In this document: positions 26,243 through 35,197 of the stretch, in pieces
Layout: each line of letters begins with the position of its first letter
How positions within the stretch are numbered: position 1 is the first letter of the stretch
Origin: Treponema primitia ZAS-2
Lineage (GTDB): Bacteria; Spirochaetota; Spirochaetia; Treponematales; Breznakiellaceae
NCBI RefSeq assembly: GCF_000214375.1
Contig: NC_015578.1
Coordinates: forward strand, 372,001-436,000
Length of the DNA stretch: 64,000 nucleotides
Direction: 5' to 3'
Made by a program: the position numbers and the translations under genes
Notes under the pieces: generated by a model
Told to the model about the DNA's origin: nothing
The model's database searches: none
What the model saw: the letters and a program-made list of their open reading frames with translations, nothing else

Positions 26243-27343
26243 ATGGATTATAAGCAGGCAGGGGTGAATATCGAGGAGGGCTACCGGGCAGTGGGAAAGT
26301 ACCGGGACCTGGCAGCCTCCACAGGTAACGCCTCGGTGTTAAACGGCCTGGGCAGTTTTGCGGGAATGCTCTCCATCGGGGACCTGATCCGCGCCGGGCA
26401 GGGTATGGAGGAACCGGTTTTGGTTTCCGGTACCGACGGGGTGGGTACCAAGCTGGATATCGCCTTCAGGTTGAAAAAATACGATACTGTGGGAATCGAC
26501 TGTGTGGCCATGTGTGTAAATGACGTGCTCTGCCACGGAGCTCGGCCCCTGTTCTTTCTGGACTACCTGGCCTGCGGCAAGCTGGACGCCGATGTGGCGG
26601 CGGATTTTGTAAAAGGGGTGGCAACAGGCTGCCGGGAAACCGGGAGCGTCCTCCTGGGTGGGGAAACCGCCGAAATGCCCGGCTTCTACGACGAAGGAAA
26701 GTACGATATCGCCGGCTTCTCCGTGGGTATTGTGGATAAAGAAAAGATCGTTGACGGCAGATGCATTCAGGATGGGGATCTGCTGGTGGGGATCGCCTCT
26801 TCGGGGCCCCACTCCAACGGATTCAGCCTGATACGCAGGGTTCTGCCCGACCTGGGCGAGGACTTTGGCGGCATTTCCCTGGGCCAGGTCCTGCTGGAGC
26901 CGACCCGGCTCTATGTCAAACCCATCCTTACCCTGCTGGAACAGGTTGCTATCCGGGGTATGGCCCATATCACCGGCGGCGGGTTCTACGAAAACATCCC
27001 CCGGATGTTTTTTGCGGAAGATGGCAAAACCTGGGGCTTTGACGCGGTTATAAAAAACGGGTCCTGGCCCATCCCGCCTATATTTGCCCGGATAGCCTAC
27101 GGGGTTAACGGCGGTGCTCTTACCGGCGCGGCGGCCCGGGAAACAGGGGCAAAGCTTCTGGAAACCGACGCCGCTTTAAGAAAACTGATGTTCAATACTT
27201 ACAATATGGGAATAGGCTTTGTGCTGGCCCTGGCACCTGGGGACAGCGGCAGGGCGATAGAGTTTCTGAATGGCGCGGGCTTCCCCGCCCGGGTAATAGG
27301 CCGGGTGGAAGCTGGTGGAAGCGGAGAACTGCGCTTTGAATGA
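26243..27343 (+). CDS. purM: Phosphoribosylformylglycinamidine cyclo-ligase (AIR synthetase)
   Basis: Purine step 5: ATP-dependent ring closure of FGAM to AIR. Family features are the N-terminal YKQAGVNIEEGYRAV, SGTDGVGTKLDIAF (metal/ATP site), GIDCVAMCVNDVLCHGARPL, GGETAEMPGFY and ITGGGFYENIPRMF. The 366-residue length is normal. It overlaps by eight bases a 51-codon reading frame that in turn overlaps purN, making a coupled purM-small ORF-purN unit. Confidence 0.96.
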   Translation: MDYKQAGVNIEEGYRAVGKYRDLAASTGNASVLNGLGSFAGMLSIGDLIRAGQGMEEPVLVSGTDGVGTKLDIAFRLKKYDTVGIDCVAMCVNDVLCHGARPLFFLDYLACGKLDADVAADFVKGVATGCRETGSVLLGGETAEMPGFYDEGKYDIAGFSVGIVDKEKIVDGRCIQDGDLLVGIASSGPHSNGFSLIRRVLPDLGEDFGGISLGQVLLEPTRLYVKPILTLLEQVAIRGMAHITGGGFYENIPRMFFAEDGKTWGFDAVIKNGSWPIPPIFARIAYGVNGGALTGAAARETGAKLLETDAALRKLMFNTYNMGIGFVLALAPGDSGRAIEFLNGAGFPARVIGRVEAGGSGELRFE

Positions 27344-27491
27344 TAGTGTTACTCCTAAGAAGACCGGGAAGGATAAAAAAATAACCCTTTCCCCTTTTCT
27401 TGTCCGCCTTATTCGCATTGGCGGTTTGATTATCTTCATCTTGGCGGCTTGTCTCTTTGGATTTTTAATTTCTTCCCGGGCGGCGAAGTGA
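27336..27491 (+). CDS. Small single-span membrane protein between purM and purN
   Basis: A 51-codon frame beginning with TTG at 27336, with GGAGAA eight bases upstream inside the purM 3' end. It overlaps purM by eight bases and ends in TGA (27489-27491), overlapping the purN GTG by four. The product has a lysine-rich N-terminus (TPKKTGKDKK) followed by one hydrophobic segment (IGGLIIFILAACLFGFLI) and a short basic tail. The exact packing and ribosome site argue that it is translated; no relative is recognised and its role is unknown. Confidence 0.55.
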   Translation: MNDSVTPKKTGKDKKITLSPFLVRLIRIGGLIIFILAACLFGFLISSRAAK

Positions 27492-28099
27492 ATATCCTTG
27501 TCCTGGTTTCCGGGGGGGGTACCAACCTCCAGGCCCTGATCGATGCGGAACGGGCCGGCCGGCTGGGGCCGGGGAAAATAGTTGCGGTGATTTCAGATTG
27601 CCGGTCAGCCTATGCCCTGGAACGGGCCAGGGCTGCAGGGATTCCTGCCCTGATCGAAGCGCCGGACAGGGGGCTCCCGGAAGATACGCGGCTTCCGGAA
27701 CTTTCGGATCGGATACTTCGCCGTGCCCGGGAACTGGATGCGGGCCTGATTATCCTGGCGGGGTTCCTCTCCATACTTGGGGGGGAGCTTATCGGAGCCT
27801 ATGCTGGAAGGATCATCAACCTGCACCCGAGCCTGCTGCCCAAATTCGGCGGGCCGGGCATGTACGGGGAACATGTCCACCGGGCTGTTTTGGCTGCCGG
27901 GGAAACGGAGTCGGGGTGTACGGTGCATCTGGTGGACGCCGGGACCGACACCGGGACTATTTTACTGCAGCGGAAGGTTCCGGTTCTGAGCGGGGATACT
28001 CAGGATACCCTGGCAGCGCGGATCCACAAAGAAGAACATATCGCCATTGTCGAGGTCGCGGCCTTGATGGCGAAAAAGTTAAATACCCTTGCCGGATAA
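27488..28099 (+). CDS. purN: Phosphoribosylglycinamide formyltransferase
   Basis: Purine step 3: transfers a formyl group from 10-formyl-tetrahydrofolate to GAR. The N-terminus NILVLVSGGGTNLQALID follows a GTG start overlapping the preceding small frame (GTGA); an upstream ATG at 27449 would add residues unlike the family. Catalytic region: INLHPSLLPKFGG (with His) and the Asp segment HLVDAGTDTGTILLQ. About 203 residues, as usual. Confidence 0.95.
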   Translation: MNILVLVSGGGTNLQALIDAERAGRLGPGKIVAVISDCRSAYALERARAAGIPALIEAPDRGLPEDTRLPELSDRILRRARELDAGLIILAGFLSILGGELIGAYAGRIINLHPSLLPKFGGPGMYGEHVHRAVLAAGETESGCTVHLVDAGTDTGTILLQRKVPVLSGDTQDTLAARIHKEEHIAIVEVAALMAKKLNTLAG

Positions 28100-28129
28100 G
28101 CTGGTGGTGGAAAACAATGGAGGTACAAG

Positions 28130-29299
28130 ATGGTAGAGAAACGATTAATTAAAAAAAGCGGCGAAGAACTTTCCCTTTTGGGCTTCGGCCTGATGCGGCT
28201 GCCCTTAAAACCGGGCACCAAGGATATTGACAAAGCTTTGGCCTTAGAAATGGTGGACTATGCGAAAAATAAGGGTATCAATTATTTTGATACTGCCTAC
28301 GTGTACCATGAGGGGAATTCAGAACTTTTCGCAGGGGAAGCATTGTCGCGGTATGACCGGAACTCTTATAACTTGGCCAGCAAGATGCCCCTGATGGTTG
28401 TGCGGAGCGAAGCGGATGTGGAGCGGATTTTCGAGGAACAGCTCAAAAAGTGCCGGGTCGAGTATTTTGATTACTACCTGCTGCACAGCATGAATGTGCA
28501 TCACCTGAAGATCGCCGAAGACAACAAGGTCTATGAGCAGCTCAAGGAAAAACAGAGGCAGGGAAAAATTCGCCGGCTCGGTTTCTCCTTTCATGATGCG
28601 CCGGAAGTGTTGACGCAGATAGTGGCAAAATGGGACTGGGACTTTGCGCAGATCCAGCTTAACTACTTGGACTGGGAACAACAGGACGCCAAAGGGCAGT
28701 ACAAAATACTCAACGATAAAGGAATCCCGGTAACCGTGATGGAGCCTGTCCGTGGCGGGTCTCTGGCGAGCCTCGGCGATGAAGCGGATAGTATATTCAA
28801 GGCGGCTGATCCCAAAGCCAGCGTTTCATCCTGGGCGATCCGGTTTGCAGCGACGCTGCCGGGCGTACAGGTTGTTTTGAGCGGTATGTCCAATCTGGAT
28901 CAGATGAAGGACAATATCAGCACCATGGAGAATTTCAAACCCATTAACGAAGCAGATCAAAAGGTGATCGATAAGGCCGTGCTGGCCTTCCGGACCACCG
29001 GGGCTGTTCCCTGCACGGGTTGCCGGTACTGCATGGAGTGTCCCCAGGGCGTCGACATTCCCCGGAACCTGGCGCTCTACAACGCCTACCTCTTTAATAA
29101 AGAGCGGAACCGGCCAAACTACCAGTTTGGCTTTATGATGGAATACAACGGGATGGGCAAAGCGAAGCAGGCGCAGAACTGCGTGGAATGCAAACAGTGT
29201 GAGGAAAAATGCCCCCAGCACATTGAAATTTCCAAGCAGATGGGCTTGATCCAGGAAGTGAATAAAACGGTGACAGCCTCCCTGCCGCCCAGGCACTAA
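28130..29299 (+). CDS. Aldo/keto reductase with C-terminal ferredoxin-like 4Fe-4S domain
   Basis: A 389-residue oxidoreductase: a TIM-barrel aldo-keto reductase (FGLMRLPL, catalytic YFDTAYVYHEGNSE, Lys in LASKMPL, His in YYLLHSMN) joined to a C-terminal domain with two cysteine sets (CTGCRYCMECP and CVECKQCEEKCP). This type is common in anaerobes; substrates are mostly unknown and the clusters may pass electrons to or from the nucleotide site. GGAGG precedes the ATG. It lies between purN and purH on the same strand with short gaps (30 and 14 bp), so it is probably in the purine transcript without an obvious pathway link. Confidence 0.92.
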   Translation: MVEKRLIKKSGEELSLLGFGLMRLPLKPGTKDIDKALALEMVDYAKNKGINYFDTAYVYHEGNSELFAGEALSRYDRNSYNLASKMPLMVVRSEADVERIFEEQLKKCRVEYFDYYLLHSMNVHHLKIAEDNKVYEQLKEKQRQGKIRRLGFSFHDAPEVLTQIVAKWDWDFAQIQLNYLDWEQQDAKGQYKILNDKGIPVTVMEPVRGGSLASLGDEADSIFKAADPKASVSSWAIRFAATLPGVQVVLSGMSNLDQMKDNISTMENFKPINEADQKVIDKAVLAFRTTGAVPCTGCRYCMECPQGVDIPRNLALYNAYLFNKERNRPNYQFGFMMEYNGMGKAKQAQNCVECKQCEEKCPQHIEISKQMGLIQEVNKTVTASLPPRH

Positions 29300-29313
29300 G
29301 ACAATTTGGAGTA

Positions 29314-30978
29314 ATGATGAAAAAGCGGGCCTTAATAAGTGTCTTTTACAAGGATGGTATTCTGGAACTCGCTTCGTATTTATACGGGGCGGGCTGGGAG
29401 ATTGTATCCACCGGGGGAACTGCGAAGCACCTGCAGGAAAATAATCTTCCTGTTACCGATGTGTCAACAGTGACGGGTTTCCCCGAATGTCTTGACGGCA
29501 GAGTAAAGACCCTGCATCCGGCTATCCACGCCGGGCTTCTTGCCCGGCGGGATCTGGCCTCCCATATGGAGACCCTGGAACGGCAAAGCTTTTCTACCAT
29601 TGATTTAGTCTGCGTCAACCTCTATCCGTTTTTTGAAAAAGTTCAGGCAGGGCTTTCCCTGGAGGAGACGGTGGAGTTCATCGATATCGGTGGACCCACC
29701 ATGCTCCGTTCGGCGGCAAAAAACTACCGGGACGTACTTGTCCTGACTGATCCCGGGGATTATGCGGAAACCATTAAAGGCCTTAAAGCCGATAGTATTT
29801 CTGCGGAATTCCGTAAACACCTAGCAGGAAAAGTGTTCAATCTTACCTCCGCCTACGACGCCGCCATTTCCCGGTATCTCCTGGAAACCGGGAGCCCGGA
29901 GCCGGTGGAGGAATACCCCGCCTACTGGTCCATATCCCTTAAAAAAGCGCAGGAACTGCGTTACGGCGAGAATGGTCACCAGTCCGCGTCTTTCTACGTT
30001 AATACCGACCGTACCGGCGCATTGGGCGCCATGGAGCAGCTTCAAGGCAAGGAGCTGAGTTACAACAATATCCGTGACCTGGACCTGGCCTGGAAAGCGG
30101 TCTGTGCTTTCGGCCTTCCCTCAGATAAACTGGCGCCCCAGGGGGAAGATGACGTGATCCGGTTTCTGCCGGAATACCGTTTCAGTTCCCAGGATGCACA
30201 GGTTTGCTGCGTGGCGGTTAAACACAATACCCCCTGCGGCATTGCCTTGGGGGGGACCCTCGGTGAAGCCTATGCCAAGGCCTTTGCCTGCGATCCGGTT
30301 TCCATCTTCGGGGGTATTGTGGCCTCCAATGTTATCATGGACGCTGTCACAGCAGAAAAGCTGGGGGAGCTCTTTTTGGAAATAGTCGTGGCCCCGGGCT
30401 ATGAGCCCGCAGCTCTGGCGATTTTACAAAAGAAGAAGAACCTCCGGGTCATGCGGGCCCCCAGGGGCCCCCGGGAAAAACAGGAATGTGTTTCTGTAGA
30501 CGGTGGCCTCCTGGTGCAGGAAGCCAACCGGAAACTTCTGGAAAAATGGGATGTGGTTACAAAAGCTGCGCCTGACCCGGCGGATATACCGGATATGCTT
30601 TTCGGTATGAGGGCGGTAAGCTACGTCAAGTCCAATGCCATTGTGGCGGTGAAAGACCGGGCCGCAGTGGGCATAGGAGGCGGGGAAACCAACCGCATCT
30701 GGGCGGCGGAACTGGCCCTGAGCCGGGGCGCCCGGACCGTTGCTGATGCGGCGGAAACGGGGAAGGGTAGCGCCATTAGTCCCGACGGCGCCCCCCCAAG
30801 GGTGCTGGCATCGGATGCCTTCTTCCCCTTCCCGGATGTGGCGGAGGCCGCTGCCGATGCGGGGATCAGGACCATCATCCAGGTGGGGGGTTCCAACAAC
30901 GACAACCTTTCTATTGAGGCCTGCGATAAACTGGGGCTTGCCATGGTCTTTACCGGTACCCGGCATTTCAAACATTAA
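29314..30978 (+). CDS. purH: Bifunctional AICAR transformylase/IMP cyclohydrolase
   Basis: Last two steps of IMP synthesis. The N-terminal cyclohydrolase domain begins RALISVFYKDGILELA, with STGGTAKHLQ and GRVKTLHPAIHAGLLARR. The C-terminal transformylase has the KHNTPCGIALGG active-site motif and SIFGGIVASN. The 554-residue length is slightly above average. Two ATGs adjoin (29314, 29317); GGAG at 29308-29311 is better spaced for the second. It follows the aldo-keto reductase by 14 bp. Confidence 0.96.
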   Translation: MMKKRALISVFYKDGILELASYLYGAGWEIVSTGGTAKHLQENNLPVTDVSTVTGFPECLDGRVKTLHPAIHAGLLARRDLASHMETLERQSFSTIDLVCVNLYPFFEKVQAGLSLEETVEFIDIGGPTMLRSAAKNYRDVLVLTDPGDYAETIKGLKADSISAEFRKHLAGKVFNLTSAYDAAISRYLLETGSPEPVEEYPAYWSISLKKAQELRYGENGHQSASFYVNTDRTGALGAMEQLQGKELSYNNIRDLDLAWKAVCAFGLPSDKLAPQGEDDVIRFLPEYRFSSQDAQVCCVAVKHNTPCGIALGGTLGEAYAKAFACDPVSIFGGIVASNVIMDAVTAEKLGELFLEIVVAPGYEPAALAILQKKKNLRVMRAPRGPREKQECVSVDGGLLVQEANRKLLEKWDVVTKAAPDPADIPDMLFGMRAVSYVKSNAIVAVKDRAAVGIGGGETNRIWAAELALSRGARTVADAAETGKGSAISPDGAPPRVLASDAFFPFPDVAEAAADAGIRTIIQVGGSNNDNLSIEACDKLGLAMVFTGTRHFKH

Positions 30979-31001
30979 CAGTAATACTGCGACGGAAAAT
31001 T

Positions 31002-31979
31002 ATGAGATTGGACTTAAAAAGAGACTTTGAAACGGTTCCTTTAACAAAGGAAGAAGCCCTGGATATCCTTGATTGGGATGATCGGGATTTGCCGACCCTT
31101 CTGGATGCCGTATATAAGTTACGTAAAAAGTACAAAGGCAACACCGTGGGCATCCAGATCCTCACCAACGGCAGGAGCGGGAACTGTTCCCAAAACTGCG
31201 CCTACTGCGCCCAGTCCCGGGAATCCAGTGCAGAGATAGACACCTACCGCCTGGTACCCTACGAAAAACTTGCCCGGGACGATCGGCTGGTTAAGGAGAA
31301 AGGGCTTGCCCGGCACTGCATAGGTCTAAGCGGTATCAGCTTTACTGATGAGGAAATTGACGAGTTTGCTACCTATGTGCGGAGCCTGAAAAAAGAATCG
31401 GGTACACACATTTGCTGTTCCATTGGGTTCCTCACAGCAGATCAGGGGCGAAAGCTTAAAGAGGCAGGGGTAAACCGGATTAACCACAATCTCAACTCCA
31501 GCCGTAGCTACTATCCTCAAATATGCACCACCCACACTTGGGATGAGCGGGCAGCCAACATTAAAATGCTCCAGGGCCTGGGTTTTGAAATCTGCTGTGG
31601 GGGCATAGTGGGCCTGGGGGAGGCTAGGGCTGATGTGGCGGATCTGCTCCTCTCTATCAGGGAAATTAATCCCCAGTCGGTGCCAATCAACTTTCTCCTG
31701 CCCCTGAAGGGGACTCCTCTGGAAAGCCAGGATACTTCCTTTCTTACGGCGGAATACTGCCTCAAGGTACTCTGTCTTGCCCGTCTTATGGTCCCCGCAT
31801 CGGATATACGTTGCGCCGCCGGAAGGGAAGTGTACCTGAAAGGCCGGGAACGGCAGATGTTCATGGCCGTGGATTCGATCTTTGCTTCCGGCTATCTTAC
31901 TGCGGGAGGCCAGGGGGTTGATGATACTATCAAGGTTATTACCGATGCAGGATTTGAGTACATGGTAGAGGGTACATAA
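31002..31979 (+). CDS. bioB: Biotin synthase BioB
   Basis: Radical-SAM enzyme inserting sulphur into dethiobiotin. CSQNCAYC (Cys62, 66, 69) holds the SAM-binding 4Fe-4S cluster. Other BioB stretches are NRINHNLNSSRSYY, CCGGIVGLGE and DIRCAAGREVYLKGRERQM. 325 residues, normal. It lies 23 bp after purH and is probably co-transcribed; no other biotin gene is in the window, so dethiobiotin must come from elsewhere. A bidirectional terminator follows at 32025-32071. Confidence 0.92.
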   Translation: MRLDLKRDFETVPLTKEEALDILDWDDRDLPTLLDAVYKLRKKYKGNTVGIQILTNGRSGNCSQNCAYCAQSRESSAEIDTYRLVPYEKLARDDRLVKEKGLARHCIGLSGISFTDEEIDEFATYVRSLKKESGTHICCSIGFLTADQGRKLKEAGVNRINHNLNSSRSYYPQICTTHTWDERAANIKMLQGLGFEICCGGIVGLGEARADVADLLLSIREINPQSVPINFLLPLKGTPLESQDTSFLTAEYCLKVLCLARLMVPASDIRCAAGREVYLKGRERQMFMAVDSIFASGYLTAGGQGVDDTIKVITDAGFEYMVEGT

Positions 31980-32024
31980 AACGGCGTACCCCGGGTCCCC
32001 ATTGTTAATTTTCTATTTGTGTTG

Positions 32025-32071
32025 CTTGATATAAAAAACGGCCCCTTATGGGGCCGCTATTTTATATCAAG
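32025..32071. terminator. Bidirectional terminator between convergent bioB and barrel gene
   Basis: Stem CGGCCCC (32039-32045) and GGGGCCG (32050-32056) with TTAT loop. It is extended by flanking complementary A-rich and T-rich arms (CTTGATATAAAA at 32025-32036; TTTTATATCAAG at 32060-32071). It has T-runs on both strands and serves both converging genes. Confidence 0.88.
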
Positions 32072-32092
32072 GGGCTTCCGCTTCTCCGGTTT

Positions 32093-33622
32093 CTAGTATT
32101 TAACAGTAGCCAGGAGGCTTAAAGTTGTAAGATCAATATTAAAGTTCTGAGATGTATCTGTAGGGGCAAAATTAAGATCAAGGGAAAGCATGTTATTAAA
32201 GGTAAGTGTTCCGCCTATCCCAAAACTGGGTATAAGCGCAAACGTGGTGGTACTTGTTTTTTTCAGCGATTGCCCTGTGGCCAGCTTATCCTCCCAAGAT
32301 TCGCTCATAAAAGTGGGGCTGATACAGAGGCCTCCGTTCAAGCTGAAAACAGTGGGGACTATTTGGTATACGAAACCGAGGGAGAAGGAGGGGGCAATCC
32401 AGAAACTGGAACTATCCTCATTTTTTGTAACCCTGGGATATGGGGCCGGAGTTCCATCCGGTAAGTCGTATGTATAGGCAGTTCCAAGAGTATCGGACTC
32501 TTTTTGTGTTATTTTTTGCGTATCGGAATTTATTTTAAAGGCGATATCAAAGCCGAACCCTGTGGAAAACCGGTCGGAGACTTCGTAGGTTTTTTTAAGG
32601 CCGATACTCAGATAATTAGACAGAGAGCTGCTATCCTGGGTTTTTTCCTCAGTTTTTGTATATTCCGGGGTTCCCTCAATAGCCGGGCTTTCCCCAGCAG
32701 CTGGGATTCCCTCAACAGCCAGGGTCTTAATTTCCTTCTTCTCCAAGGCATCGGGATAAAAACCCAGAGACAGGTATTCATCGAAAACCAAGGCTAACTG
32801 GGAATTTCCTTTCTTTGCAAATTCATATTCCCCCCGCAGCCCAATGTTTAAAGAGGAATGGCCGGGATTGGATGTAATGGTCTCAAGGACGTTGGTATAG
32901 GCCTTGTCAACCACTTTAGCCAGGTCAATACTGCCCCCCAGTTCGATCTCCGGTTTAAACGACCCGCCTCCCAGTCCGATTTTTTTGCCCCACAGGACTG
33001 ATAAATCTAAGGCGCCCATGTTGGAATTGGTCGTGGTGTTTAAGCTACCATCGCTGTTAAAACTCTTGGAGGAGTTATCACCGGTCTTTTCCCCCGGGGG
33101 AGTGGTGATGTCTCTTCTATCCGAATCAAGAACTATGTCTGCCAAATTAATACTGAGTTTAATGCCCCCAAAAAAAGGGCTGCCCAGCAGGAATGCAAAT
33201 TGATCGGTCAGAATAAAACCAGTGTCATCTCCGGCACTTATAGTTTTGATTGCATTTGTTGGGTCTCTGCGGCTTTCTATAGTAAGGACATCATTCCATC
33301 CTTCATTGCCATCCTCTGCTTTGATATTCTGACCACGAAGGATATTACCATTGTAGTAGAGTCCTAAATACAGGCTGCCAAGATGGGTGGCGAACCCGCC
33401 TGCCACCCAACCATTACCACTCCCCTGGAGGAGTACAAAAAATTTACTAAAGTCCACATCTTGAAAATCGTTTACATCAAGATAGGCATCCGCATCAGTC
33501 GTGAAAAGCCTATAGGTGTTTTCACCGGTAAGAGATCCGGGCGCTGCAGTTTGGGCTACCAGTGACGGGACAGCGATTAATGCTGCCAGGCATATTCCAA
33601 CAGCGCTTAAGCGAAATTTCAT
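32093..33622 (-). CDS. Outer-membrane beta-barrel-like protein, function unknown
   Basis: A 509-residue secreted protein. The signal peptide is MKFRLSAVGICLAALIAVPS, cleaved after LVAQT or nearby. The mature part is rich in Ser/Thr/Gly with alternating hydrophobic strands (e.g. LGSLYLGLYYNGNI, SFSLGFVYQIVPTVFSLNGG) and ends in LSLLATVKY, a C-terminal aromatic residue usual for outer-membrane barrels. No known domain recognised. AAAGGAG precedes the ATG. It stands alone and convergent with bioB. Confidence 0.75.
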   Translation of the reverse strand: MKFRLSAVGICLAALIAVPSLVAQTAAPGSLTGENTYRLFTTDADAYLDVNDFQDVDFSKFFVLLQGSGNGWVAGGFATHLGSLYLGLYYNGNILRGQNIKAEDGNEGWNDVLTIESRRDPTNAIKTISAGDDTGFILTDQFAFLLGSPFFGGIKLSINLADIVLDSDRRDITTPPGEKTGDNSSKSFNSDGSLNTTTNSNMGALDLSVLWGKKIGLGGGSFKPEIELGGSIDLAKVVDKAYTNVLETITSNPGHSSLNIGLRGEYEFAKKGNSQLALVFDEYLSLGFYPDALEKKEIKTLAVEGIPAAGESPAIEGTPEYTKTEEKTQDSSSLSNYLSIGLKKTYEVSDRFSTGFGFDIAFKINSDTQKITQKESDTLGTAYTYDLPDGTPAPYPRVTKNEDSSSFWIAPSFSLGFVYQIVPTVFSLNGGLCISPTFMSESWEDKLATGQSLKKTSTTTFALIPSFGIGGTLTFNNMLSLDLNFAPTDTSQNFNIDLTTLSLLATVKY

Positions 33623-33771
33623 GCAAACTCCTTTGAATTTAAGAGATTTCCTGTATTATTATCGGTTTTTTTGTGTTTTTGTTAATTATTTTACCGCCCC
33701 TCGAAGACTTGTTTCCCCGAATCTCCCTCTGTGCTATGATTGATCTACAAATCTTATTGTAGGGGATAACC

Positions 33772-35103
33772 ATGAAGGTATTGATCATCGGTTCCGGGGG
33801 CCGGGAACATGCCCTGGCCTGGAAGCTTGCCGGATCGGAACAGGTGGAGCGGGTGTATGTTGCCCCGGGAAACGGGGGGACCGCCTTGGAGGAAAAGTGC
33901 GAAAACGTTCCGGCCGGCCTGGGGGATCCCGCAAGCGAAGCGGGGCAAGAAGCCCTGGCAGGCTTTGTCCGGCAGGCGGGGATTGGCCTTACCGTGGTGG
34001 GCCCCGAGGTCCCTCTGGCTGAGGGCATCGTTGATCGGTTCCGCGCCGTAGGGCTCGCCATAGTGGGTCCTGATAAAAAGGCTGCCCGGCTTGAGGCCAG
34101 CAAGGTCTTTTCCAAGGCCTTCATGAACAAATACGGGGTTCGTGCTGCAGGAAGCAGGGACTTCATCGACCCTGCAAAGGCTCTGGACCATGCAAAAGAC
34201 CATTTTTCCGGCCCAGCCCCGGCGCCCCTGGTAATAAAGGCTGATGGGCTTGCCGCAGGAAAAGGGGTGGTGATTGCCGCTGACCTGGCAGAGGCGGAAA
34301 CCTGCCTTTCTTCCTTTATGAAGGATGGAGCCCTGGGCGCCGCAGGCAGTTCAGTGGTGCTGGAGGAATTTCTTGAAGGGAAGGAAGTGTCGGTTCTGGC
34401 GGCGGTGAGTGTCCGCCCGGGCAGCAAGGGGGTGATTAAGCCCTTTGTGTCCGCCCGGGATCACAAGCGCCGCTTTGATGGCGCCCAGGGGCCTAATACA
34501 GGCGGTATGGGGTCCATAGCCCCGGTCCCGGATTTTACCGCCGCCGCCCAGAAAGACTTTGAAACCGCTATACTCCAAACCACCCTCAAGGGCATGGAAG
34601 CGGAGGGTATGGATTACCGGGGCTTTATCTTTTTCGGCCTTATGGTAAAAAACGACCGCTGTTCCCTTTTGGAGTACAATGTACGTTTAGGGGACCCGGA
34701 AACCCAGGCGGTGCTGCCCCTCTCTGACTTTGACTTTGCCGGCCTGTGTGCCGCCATCCTGGACAACACCCTGGAAAAGTTCCCCCTCACCTGGAAGGCC
34801 GGCGCGGTCTGCGCCCCCGTGGCAGTGGCTGACGGTTACCCCGGTGCCTACCGCAAAGGGGACCCCATTGCGGTAAACGAAGCTGCCCTCGCCAAAACCG
34901 GTGCCCGGCTCTTCATCGCCGGCGCCGAAAAGGTGACTGACACCGTTTTGCGGAGTTCCGGGGGACGGGTCCTGGCAGTCTCCGCCTGGGGTGCCGATGC
35001 GGACCAGGCCTGGGCCAGGGCATACGAGGCTCTGGGGGCGGTCAGCTTTGAAGGGATGGCTTACCGGAAAGATATAGGGCGGGAATCAACAAGCTCGCCC
35101 TAA
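33772..35103 (+). CDS. purD: Phosphoribosylamine-glycine ligase (GAR synthetase)
   Basis: Purine step 2, ATP-grasp ligase. Family sequence: KVLIIGSGGREHALAWKLA at the N-terminus, VGPEVPLAEGIVDRF, the ATP-grasp lid VIKADGLAAGKGVVIA, ARDHKRRFDGAQGPNTGGMG and NVRLGDPETQAVLP. 443 residues, slightly long. AGGGG precedes the ATG. It is set apart from the other purine genes by the barrel gene. Its last seven codons and stop lie inside an intergenic repeat (35084-35171), so the C-terminal tail (after KDIG) appears to be borrowed from that repeat. Confidence 0.96.
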   Translation: MKVLIIGSGGREHALAWKLAGSEQVERVYVAPGNGGTALEEKCENVPAGLGDPASEAGQEALAGFVRQAGIGLTVVGPEVPLAEGIVDRFRAVGLAIVGPDKKAARLEASKVFSKAFMNKYGVRAAGSRDFIDPAKALDHAKDHFSGPAPAPLVIKADGLAAGKGVVIAADLAEAETCLSSFMKDGALGAAGSSVVLEEFLEGKEVSVLAAVSVRPGSKGVIKPFVSARDHKRRFDGAQGPNTGGMGSIAPVPDFTAAAQKDFETAILQTTLKGMEAEGMDYRGFIFFGLMVKNDRCSLLEYNVRLGDPETQAVLPLSDFDFAGLCAAILDNTLEKFPLTWKAGAVCAPVAVADGYPGAYRKGDPIAVNEAALAKTGARLFIAGAEKVTDTVLRSSGGRVLAVSAWGADADQAWARAYEALGAVSFEGMAYRKDIGRESTSSP

Positions 35104-35171
35104 ATGGTGAGGTATGTTGTTCTTATAAGGTAGTTATATTCGGGGGTCTAATACCCCGCAATACGAATAAA
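35084..35171 (+). repeat. REP-like palindromic intergenic repeat, copy 1
   Basis: Shares near-identical blocks with 45824-45946: AATCAACAA then CTCGCCCTAAA, GAGGTATGTTGTTCT and ATAAGGTA, TTATATTCGGGG, and a final ACGAATAAA. It folds as two hairpins: CAACA...TGTTG around a CTC/GAG stem, and CGGGG...CCCCG within TATTCG/CGAATA arms. It overlaps the end of purD and fills the gap before argA. Confidence 0.75.
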
Positions 35172-35197
35172 AGGGTGATTTCATTCGTAAGAGCGCT

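Noticed and set aside
30979-30993. Shared AGTAATACT motif (near 23527, 30983, 52798) as a regulator site
   Set aside because: Short, palindromic by nature and differently placed relative to promoters in each case; three occurrences in 64 kb are not convincing.
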